DNA of 7,686 nt from Eubacteriaceae bacterium UBA4266 (GTDB taxonomy: Bacteria; Bacillota; Clostridia; Eubacteriales; Eubacteriaceae): NCBI GenBank assembly GCA_002396065.1, contig DGWE01000035.1, positions 1 to 7,686 on the forward strand. The letters are read 5' to 3'. A program made the position numbers and the translations under genes. The notes under the pieces are model-generated. The model saw nothing but the letters and a program-made list of their open reading frames with translations, ran no database searches and was not told where the DNA came from. Below, one piece after another: positions 1-6,607 of the stretch. Each line of letters begins with the position of its first letter. Position 1 is the stretch's first letter.

Positions 1-831
1 ACCATCTCGGCCGACGGCATCGTCGAAAGCAAAAACGTCAGCGTCGTCGCCGATTCAACTGGCAGCGTCATCCAGAACGTCGACGTGGCGCTGAACAACA
101 CGGTCAACAAGGGGACGCGGCTCTGCACCCTCGTCGACGCCCAAACCGGGCAAGTCCGCGCCGTCACCGCGCCGATTTCCGGCACCATCACCCACGTCGC
201 CGCGGTCAAAGGCAATCCCGCCTCCGGCGAGCTCTTCACGATTCAAAACACCGGCAATCTGCAGATCAGAATGCAGATCGATCAGAGCGATATCAGTTCG
301 GTCTCCACCGGGCAGGCCGTGACCATCACCGCCGACGGCACAAACGGCCGCCGCTACACCGGCGTCGTCTCAAGCGTCGCGCCGACGAGTGCCGACAGCG
401 CAGCGGGCAGCTCCGACACCAGCGCGGCCGCGCTGAGCACGGACACCGCCTCATCATTGGCCAGCGCGGGCACCGGCAGCGTCAGCTCAGGTTCCGGCTC
501 CGCCGCCACCTTTGAGGCCACTGTCGACATCGCTCAGCCCACCGACGGCCTGAAAATCGGAATGAAGACCAGTCAGGAAATCACGGTGGAAACCCGCCAG
601 AACGTCACTACCGTGCCGATCGACGCGGTGACCAAGGACGCAAAGGGTCAATACGAAATCTTTGTCGTCAAGCACCACAAGGACGCGCCGGACACCGTCA
701 AGGCCGTCACCGTCGAGACCGGCCTCCAAAACGACACCATCATCCAAATCACGGGCAAAAACCTGAATGCCGGCGACAAGGTCGCGCTGAACCCGGCATC
801 CCTGCACAACGGCCAGCAGGTTAAAGAATAA
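1..831 (+). CDS. ABC exporter membrane-fusion (adaptor) protein, MacA/YknX/HlyD family, 5' truncated
   Basis: The reading frame is open from the first base, so the gene begins outside the window and 276 residues are visible. The product is an extracytoplasmic adaptor that would work with the ATPase and permease encoded directly downstream. Visible residues about 5-45 look like the first half of a lipoyl/barrel-sandwich motif, ending in VNKGTRLCTLVD. Residues about 54-80 look like the second half (TAPISGTITHV, then GELFTIQNTGNLQIRMQIDQSDI), followed by a beta-barrel with the usual GQAVTI. Residues about 128-170 are a Ser/Ala/Thr/Gly-rich low-complexity insert within the barrel. The C-terminal part (VPIDAVTKDAKGQYEIFVV and on to the end) matches the membrane-proximal domain of the family. 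The family assignment is firm; the substrate is unknown. The signal or anchor segment lies outside the window. An internal GTG at 85 is not a plausible start because the fold extends upstream of it. Confidence 0.88.
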   Translation, partial: TISADGIVESKNVSVVADSTGSVIQNVDVALNNTVNKGTRLCTLVDAQTGQVRAVTAPISGTITHVAAVKGNPASGELFTIQNTGNLQIRMQIDQSDISSVSTGQAVTITADGTNGRRYTGVVSSVAPTSADSAAGSSDTSAAALSTDTASSLASAGTGSVSSGSGSAATFEATVDIAQPTDGLKIGMKTSQEITVETRQNVTTVPIDAVTKDAKGQYEIFVVKHHKDAPDTVKAVTVETGLQNDTIIQITGKNLNAGDKVALNPASLHNGQQVKE

Positions 832-836
832 GGAGG
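830..836 (+). promoter_or_regulatory. Ribosome binding site of the ABC ATPase gene
   Basis: AAGGAGG overlaps the TAA stop of the adaptor gene and ends four bases before the ATG at 841. The eight bases TAAGGAGG are fully complementary to the 16S rRNA anti-Shine-Dalgarno end. This fixes the start and suggests translational coupling of adaptor and ATPase. Confidence 0.85.
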
Positions 837-840
837 CGCC

Positions 841-1574
841 ATGGCACTCATCCAATTGGCACACATCACCAAGCGCTACTTCATCGGCACGCCCAACGAA
901 CTCACCGTGCTCGACGACATGAATCTGTCCATCGACGAGGGCGAATTCACCGCCATCGTCGGCCCGTCGGGCTCGGGCAAATCGACGCTGATGAACATCA
1001 TCGGCGTGCTGGACCGGCCGACCGAGGGGCGCTACGTCCTCGACGGCCTGCCCATCGATCAGGTGCCCGACCAGCGCCTGTCGATGATCCGCAATCAGAA
1101 AATCGGCTTCGTCTTCCAGTCCTTCAACCTGATCCCCCGGACCTCGGCGCTGTCCAACGTCGAGCTGCCGATGCTCTACGCCCGGGTCGGTCAGCGGGAA
1201 CGCCGCCGTCGGGCCGCCCAGCTGCTGAGGACCGTCCACATGGACGCCTGGGCTGCCCACATGCCCAACGAGCTCTCCGGCGGACAGTGCCAGCGCGTCG
1301 CCATCGCCCGGGCCATGGCCAACGACCCGCCGATCATCCTCGCCGACGAACCCACCGGCGCCCTGGACACCCACACCGGACGGATGGTCATGGACATTTT
1401 CCACGAACTGCACGAAAAACAGCACAAAACCATCGTGCTGATCACCCACAACGACGACTTAGCTGAAGAAGCCGAGCGCATCATCACGATCGAGGACGGA
1501 CGGATCACCGGCGAACGCGCCGGACGAGCCGCACGGCCAGCCGCCGACGCCACAAAGGTGGTGGAGGTGGTGCG

Positions 1575-1578
<4 letters not shown>
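841..1578 (+). CDS. ABC transporter ATP-binding protein, MacB/LolD/YknY type
   Basis: This 245-residue cytoplasmic ATPase would power the exporter formed with the flanking adaptor and permease. All nucleotide-binding motifs are present in order: Walker [10 protein letters not shown] (41-49), Q-loop around Q93 ([10 protein letters not shown]), signature LSGGQ (145-149), Walker B IILADEP with D169 and E170, D-loop ALD (174-176) and the switch histidine H203 (ITHN). The stretch QSFNLIP, then SNVELPM, is typical of the MacB/LolD subgroup, not of importers. The residue after the signature is Cys150 where Gln is usual (LSGGQQQRV). A 25-30 residue Ala/Arg/Val tail follows the last conserved segment. 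The gene is nine bases downstream of the adaptor stop and overlaps the permease start by four bases (ATGA), so all three are one operon. The family is very secure; the substrate is not. Confidence 0.96.
1563..1568 (+). promoter_or_regulatory. Ribosome binding site of the permease gene
   Basis: GGAGGT lies inside the last codons of the ATPase gene and ends six bases before the ATG at 1575. This supports that start and the coupled ATGA overlap. Confidence 0.75.
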
Positions 1579-2810
<1,232 letters not shown>

Positions 2811-2822
2811 AACCAATCCATT

Positions 2823-2865
2823 AAAAAAGCACTCGTCTGAAATTCTCAGACAAGTGCTTATTTTT
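2823..2865. terminator. Bidirectional intrinsic terminator between convergent genes
   Basis: Arms at 2827-2840 and 2846-2859 pair over 14 positions with a single C/A mismatch (2834/2852) around a 5-base loop AATTC. On the plus strand the stem is followed by a T tract (2861-2865). On the minus strand it is followed by six Ts, the complement of 2823-2828. It lies between the permease stop at 2810 and the minus-strand stop at 2895, so it can end both transcripts. Confidence 0.88.
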
Positions 2866-2894
2866 ATGCTTTCGCGTTTTGATTAGTGGGTTTT

Positions 2895-5384
2895 TTACCG
2901 ATTCCGGCGGAACAGGCCCCGTCTGCGCTTTTTGTCGACGTGGCTGTCGTCGTCACTGCCGTTGTCGTCGCCGAAAGGATCCTGATCCCCTTCGTCGAAG
3001 AGATCGTCAAAGTCGTCGTGATAGGGCTTCGGACTGCCGTCGTCGCCTGCGTCGAGCTTTTCTTCGATTTCAGACGGGCTGACGATCTGGGTGACGTCGT
3101 CGCCTTCTTCTACCGTCGTTTCTTCTTCGAAGAGATCGTCACCGCTGTCGTCGGTCGACGGATTGTCGAACAATGACGGCACGTCGTCGTCCTTTTCAGC
3201 CATTTCGAAGAAATCGTTGATGGCGCCGGTGTCGAGCACCTGGGTGTCGCCGAGTCTGGCGATGTCCTTGTCGATTTCCGCGTTCTTCGCCGCTATGCGC
3301 GCCTTTTCTTCGATTTCGTCTTGAGTCAGTTCCGGTTTGGCTTCTGGTTCTGCCGACGCTTCTGGTTCAGCTTCCGGTTCTGGTTCTGCCGGGGCTGCTT
3401 GTGCGGGTTCGGCAGGTTCTTCTTCAAATTGAGCGTCTTCAACCGGTTCGTCTTCTTCAAACAAATCGTCCGCGCTGTCGTCAGCGAAGAGGCTGTCGAA
3501 GTCTTCAAGCTGCGCTTCCGCCGAGGCCGGTTCAGCCGGTGCGGCTTCTTCCGCTGCTTCTGCCGGTTCAGCTTCTGTGTCTTCACCCGGTGCTTCTTCT
3601 TCAAAGAGATCAGTTGCGTCTTCTTCGAACAGGCTACCGAAATCGTCATCGGCTTCTGGTTCAGCTGTTTCTGCTGCCGAGGCTTCCGGTTCGGCTGCTT
3701 CCTGCTGGAGATCGCTCCAGCCCTTGGAGTTTTCAAAGACGTCGCCCTGATCGCCGTCGTCCAAATTCGTCACGTCGTCGAAAATGCTGCCGCTCTGGTC
3801 TCCAGCCGGCTGATCTTCCGTCTGATCGTAGGTTTCGACGTCTTCAAAGAGGCCGCCTTCGTCGTCGTTCAGCGGTTCTTCGGTTTCGAACAATTCGGCT
3901 TCGTCGGTTTCTTCCGCCGTTTCCCGACCGACCTGTTCGAAGAACTGCGCTTCATCTTCCGTCAACGCGCTGATGTCGAGGTTTTCGACCGCGTCTTCAG
4001 CCTGAACCGTGTCAACCACTTCGGCCTGCGGCGCTTCTTCAGGTTCGGCGCCCGCGTTTCTCAATACGTCGAGGACGTCGTGTTCTTCTTCAGCCTGACG
4101 GCTGCCGGCCGGCTTGGCCTTAGATTCCGCGCTGCGGGCCGCTTCTGCTGCCTGAGCTTCGCGGGCCGCGGCCTGCTGCATCAGTTCGGCTCTCGCCTTG
4201 CGGCGCTTCTTCATTTCTTCAGCGGTGTTCGGTGAAACCCAAGGAATGTCTTCGCTCAGTTCCACGTCTTCCTTCGGATTCGTGCGGTAGGCTTCGTGGC
4301 TGACCACGAAGCTTTCAGCCGATTCCTCTGCTTCTTCGGTTTCTTCAGCTTCGGCACCGTCGTCGACCGCTTCTTCCGATTCGAACAAGCCGTCGTCTTC
4401 GGCCGGTTCTTCCGATTCAAAGAGATCGTCTTCGTCCCCTTCGTCCCAAATCGATGTGGCTTGCGCGTCATCGTCGTCTGCCTCTTCGCCGCCATCCATC
4501 GCAAAGAAAGCCTTGATGTCGTCGTCCGTCGGGGTTGGTTCGGTTTCGTTTTCTGTCGCAATCTTTTCGGCTTCCGGCTGTGCTGTCAAGCCGGCATCCG
4601 TGGTGGAATCCGATGCCGGTTCAGCCTGAGCCGCTTCAACCTGCTTCTGGTAATCGCTCAGCTGCTGCTTCGCGCCGTCGGCCGCTCTCAGGGCGTCGTC
4701 CCGTTCAGCGGTAATATCGGCCATTTTGGTGTCGCGTTCGGCGATGGCCCGTCTGAGCTGTGTGAGCTCGTCGTCGTAATCCGCCGCGTTCTGGCGGGCT
4801 TCTTCGATCTGGCTGCGCAGCGCTTCCTTTTCCGTTTTCTGAGCTTCGACCTGCGCCGCAATTTCCGCTTTTTCCCGTTTTGCGTCGGCGATGACGCTGT
4901 CCTTCTGGGCGAGCTTCGCCTTGAAGTCTTCAGCAGCCGCTTCCGCCTGGGCCTTCTGATCTTCGAGGGCTGATTCCGCGTCGGCCTGTGCGCGCTTCGC
5001 GTCGGCGACCTTCGCGTCGGCTTCATTGCGGATCTGCGCTTCAAAGGCCTGCTTTTCGTCCGCGAGGGTCTGACGCGCCGCCTGAACCTTGGCTTCGACG
5101 GCTTCGTCGATCAGCTGACCGACGGACTTTTTGCTGTCTGCGATGGCGCTTTCAAACTGCGCGTCGATGGCGCTCCGCTTTTCCGCCACCGTGCGTGTGT
5201 GCTGGAAAGGCATGTGCGCCGCCTTGAGATCGGGGTTGCCGACCGGCGCTTCTGGTGCCTTTTCTTCAGGTTCGGCCGGCGCTTCCGCCTCGCCGTTTTT
5301 CTGCTTGGCGAGCATCGTTTTGAGATTCTCAGCCTTTTCTACGATTTTCGACATTTCATTGTCGCGATTGTTTTGATCATCCAT
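2895..5384 (-). CDS. Large acidic coiled-coil protein with repeated LF[E/D] motifs and basic C-terminal tail; function unknown
   Basis: I do not recognise a family. From ATG at 5384 the protein has 829 residues. Residues about 66-253 are an Ala/Glu/Lys/Gln-rich helical region typical of a long coiled coil. Residues about 255-680 are mostly disordered-looking Glu/Asp/Ala/Pro sequence, broken by a basic helix near 389-428 (MKKRRKARAELMQQAAARE). The motif LF followed by E, D or A occurs 11 times, from L321 to about 796, plus IFDD and VFEN variants. Three times it forms a pair, SLF then DLFEE (584-597, 631-645, 737-755). A predicted helix lies near 686-726. The last 12 residues are KKRRRGLFRRNR. 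No signal peptide or membrane helix is visible, so it should be cytoplasmic. An in-frame GTG at 5396 would add four residues; ATG is preferred because GGTGG lies just before it. The gene stands alone. Its promoter borders the DnaA-box cluster. A scaffold or multivalent adaptor role is inference only. Confidence 0.85.
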   Translation of the reverse strand: MDDQNNRDNEMSKIVEKAENLKTMLAKQKNGEAEAPAEPEEKAPEAPVGNPDLKAAHMPFQHTRTVAEKRSAIDAQFESAIADSKKSVGQLIDEAVEAKVQAARQTLADEKQAFEAQIRNEADAKVADAKRAQADAESALEDQKAQAEAAAEDFKAKLAQKDSVIADAKREKAEIAAQVEAQKTEKEALRSQIEEARQNAADYDDELTQLRRAIAERDTKMADITAERDDALRAADGAKQQLSDYQKQVEAAQAEPASDSTTDAGLTAQPEAEKIATENETEPTPTDDDIKAFFAMDGGEEADDDDAQATSIWDEGDEDDLFESEEPAEDDGLFESEEAVDDGAEAEETEEAEESAESFVVSHEAYRTNPKEDVELSEDIPWVSPNTAEEMKKRRKARAELMQQAAAREAQAAEAARSAESKAKPAGSRQAEEEHDVLDVLRNAGAEPEEAPQAEVVDTVQAEDAVENLDISALTEDEAQFFEQVGRETAEETDEAELFETEEPLNDDEGGLFEDVETYDQTEDQPAGDQSGSIFDDVTNLDDGDQGDVFENSKGWSDLQQEAAEPEASAAETAEPEADDDFGSLFEEDATDLFEEEAPGEDTEAEPAEAAEEAAPAEPASAEAQLEDFDSLFADDSADDLFEEDEPVEDAQFEEEPAEPAQAAPAEPEPEAEPEASAEPEAKPELTQDEIEEKARIAAKNAEIDKDIARLGDTQVLDTGAINDFFEMAEKDDDVPSLFDNPSTDDSGDDLFEEETTVEEGDDVTQIVSPSEIEEKLDAGDDGSPKPYHDDFDDLFDEGDQDPFGDDNGSDDDSHVDKKRRRGLFRRNR

Positions 5385-5457
5385 GGTTCCACCCACTTTC
5401 TTTTCCGGTTATTTCATGACAGAAAACGATAAATAGCTTATAAACCGTGCTATTTGC

Positions 5458-5463
5458 ATTATA
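5458..5463 (-). promoter_or_regulatory. Extended -10 promoter for the acidic coiled-coil gene
   Basis: Read on the minus strand, the sequence is TGATATAAT, a perfect TATAAT with the upstream TGN of extended -10 promoters. No good -35 is seen; the best hexamer at a 17-base spacing is TTTTTA. An 8-base palindrome AAGCGCTT (5469-5476) sits in the spacer and could be an operator. The predicted leader before the ATG at 5384 is about 65 bases. Confidence 0.6.
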
Positions 5464-5524
5464 TCAGAAAGCGCTTATTTTAAAAAGGAAAATGCCGAAA
5501 AAAGTTGCGTTCTCGGCCTTTTGA

Positions 5525-5530
5525 TATGAT
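5525..5530 (+). promoter_or_regulatory. Possible extended -10 promoter for the methyltransferase gene
   Basis: TGATATGAT (5522-5530) has a TGN-extended -10 with five of six bases matching TATAAT. TTGCGT at 5505-5510 resembles a -35 but is only 14 bases away, so the -35 is doubtful. Transcription from here would give a leader of about 270 bases containing all the DnaA-box-like sites. A promoter nearer the gene is not excluded. Confidence 0.35.
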
Positions 5531-5563
5531 AAGATGTATAAAAATTCCAGAATGCCACTTTCC

Positions 5564-5614
5564 TGTGGAAAAGTCTGTTTATGGCTGTGGCTTTTTGTGG
5601 ATAAATCTGTCTAT
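5564..5614. repeat. Imperfect 19-bp direct repeat carrying DnaA boxes, 32-bp period
   Basis: Positions 5564-5582 and 5596-5614 agree at 16 of 19 bases, and both begin with a minus-strand DnaA box (TGTGGAAAA and TGTGGATAA). The 32-base offset is close to three helical turns, so both boxes face the same side of the DNA. Confidence 0.7.
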
Positions 5615-5703
5615 TTGTCCCCATCCACCGTCAGATTTTCCACAGGCTGTCGAAAAATTGTCAACAAACTGCCGCCGGATTTTTGGCGGTGACAGGCCAA
5701 TCC

Positions 5704-5738
5704 CCAGAATTTTCCACAGAATTGTGGACAACTTCTGG
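5704..5738. repeat. Nested inverted repeat built from two opposed DnaA boxes
   Basis: Outer arms CCAGAA (5704-5709) and TTCTGG (5733-5738) enclose inner arms TCCACA (5713-5718) and TGTGGA (5723-5728) around GAAT. The inner arms are the cores of the boxes at 5710-5718 (+) and 5723-5731 (-). No T tract follows, so this is better read as a paired protein-binding site than as a terminator. Confidence 0.6.
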
Positions 5739-5796
5739 AAAACTGCCGAAATCCTATCACAGTTTATCAACAGGTTAAACATTTGCAAATGCACAG

Positions 5797-5803
5797 AAGG
5801 AGA
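5797..5803 (+). promoter_or_regulatory. Ribosome binding site of the methyltransferase gene
   Basis: AAGGAGA ends six bases before the ATG at 5810. It rules out the upstream in-frame TTG at 5783 and ATG at 5789, which would lie before or within this site. Confidence 0.85.
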
Positions 5804-5809
5804 CCCAAC

Positions 5810-6607
5810 ATGACGACTGATTTTGCGCGCCCTTATCAAAAGCCGGGCGAGCGTCTCGAGGACCTGGGCCTGGACGGCCTTTACATCCTTCAGGACCCGG
5901 ACGCCTTCCGCTTCAATATCGATTCGGTGCTGCTCGCGTGGTACGCCGCGCCGGCGGTCCACCGCAAGACCCGCACCCTCGACATCGGCACGGGCACCGG
6001 CGTGCTGCCGCTGCTGCTCTACGGCCGCACCCACACCCAATCCATCGACGCCATTGAAATCCAGCCAGCGATGGCCGACATGGCGTCGCGCTCCGTCGCG
6101 ATGAATCACCTCGAGGAGGTGATCCACATCCACGAGGGGGACATCCGAAACGAGCCGGGCACCGCCCTCGTCCGTGGGGCCTACGACGTGGTCGTGACCA
6201 ATCCACCCTACATGCCCAAGGGCAAGGGCGGGGTGAACCCCGACCGCGCGCTGGCTCTCGCCCGCCACGAAATCACCTGCACGCTGGACGACGTGGCCGC
6301 CGCGGCTCAGGCCCTGCTCAAGGACCGGGGGCGGCTGTTCATGGTGCACCGGGCCGAGCGCCTCGTCGATCTCTGCGCGGTGCTGCGGGCTCATCAGCTC
6401 GAGGTCAAGCGCGTCCGCGGGGTGCAGCCCTTCCCGGACAAGCCGGCCAACCAGATCCTGCTGCAGGCCGTCAAGCGGGGCCACCCCGGTGCCATCGTCG
6501 AGCCGCCCCTGTCGATCTACGCATCCCCCGGCGTTTATTCCGCCGAAATCAACGCCATTTACGGCACAGACGGTCCGACATCCAAAAGCACTGATTCATT
6601 CATCTAA
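5810..6607 (+). CDS. trmN6: tRNA1(Val) A37 N6-methyltransferase-like protein (TrmN6/YfiC/YabB family)
   Basis: This 265-residue cytoplasmic SAM-dependent methyltransferase is expected to methylate N6 of an adenine in tRNA, by analogy with TrmN6 of tRNA1(Val). The N-terminal segment LYILQDPDAFRFNIDSVLLA (25-44) is the family's typical opening. SAM motif I is LDIGTGTGVLP (57-67). The acidic residue that usually binds the ribose is E83 in IEIQP. The catalytic NPPY motif is N131-Y134, followed by the family-typical glycine/lysine loop YMPKGKGG. Later segments ALARHEITCTLDD and a C-terminal strand region with PFPDKPANQILLQAVKRG also fit the family. It is slightly longer than usual owing to a polar tail after EINAIYG. 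The start at 5810 is set by a strong ribosome binding site. It overlaps the convergent helicase gene by four bases. Specificity for a given tRNA is not provable here; a related N6-adenine methylase is the alternative. Confidence 0.85.
   Translation: MTTDFARPYQKPGERLEDLGLDGLYILQDPDAFRFNIDSVLLAWYAAPAVHRKTRTLDIGTGTGVLPLLLYGRTHTQSIDAIEIQPAMADMASRSVAMNHLEEVIHIHEGDIRNEPGTALVRGAYDVVVTNPPYMPKGKGGVNPDRALALARHEITCTLDDVAAAAQALLKDRGRLFMVHRAERLVDLCAVLRAHQLEVKRVRGVQPFPDKPANQILLQAVKRGHPGAIVEPPLSIYASPGVYSAEINAIYGTDGPTSKSTDSFI

Larger units (their letters stand above)
5564..5772. promoter_or_regulatory. Cluster of DnaA boxes (candidate origin, titration or DnaA-regulated site)
   Basis: Against the DnaA box TTATCCACA, one site is perfect: minus strand 5596-5604. 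Five have one mismatch: TTTTCCACA at 5564-5572 (-), 5636-5644 (+) and 5710-5718 (+), TTGTCCACA at 5723-5731 (-), and TTATCAACA at 5764-5772 (+). TTGTCAACA at 5658-5666 (+) has two mismatches. Chance predicts roughly 0.04 sites with at most one mismatch in this length on both strands, so the cluster is not random. An AT-rich stretch of about one-third GC (5401-5580) lies on its left, as a duplex-unwinding element might. The region is non-coding between divergent genes. No dnaA or dnaN is in the window. A weak hairpin with five GC pairs (5672-5676 with 5685-5689) sits inside and lacks a T tract, so it is not a terminator. Confidence 0.75.

Noticed and set aside
487..1449. Long minus-strand open frame opposite the adaptor and ATPase genes
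   Set aside because: It lies antisense to two well-supported genes, has no family resemblance, and is explained by GC-rich codon bias.
3321..4235. Plus-strand open frame rich in Phe, Arg and Cys opposite the acidic protein
   Set aside because: It is the mirror of the GAA/GAC-rich minus-strand gene (TTC/GTC runs). I weighed which strand is real: the minus strand has a full-length coherent frame, a promoter, a coiled coil and a terminator.
5783..5809. Upstream TTG or ATG starts for the methyltransferase
   Set aside because: They lie before the AAGGAGA at 5797-5803 and add residues that do not belong to the family; ATG at 5810 is correctly spaced.
5401..5809. Definite call of the chromosomal origin oriC
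   Set aside because: dnaA and dnaN are not in the window and no strand-skew switch is visible in the lines counted, so only a candidate is reported.
5505..5813. 102-residue plus-strand open frame across the divergent region
   Set aside because: It starts with TTG without a ribosome binding site and translates straight through the DnaA boxes. Frames of this kind are common artefacts of box clusters.
5579..6484. 301-residue minus-strand open frame opposite the methyltransferase
   Set aside because: It is antisense to a gene with clear SAM and NPPY motifs and shows no family features.
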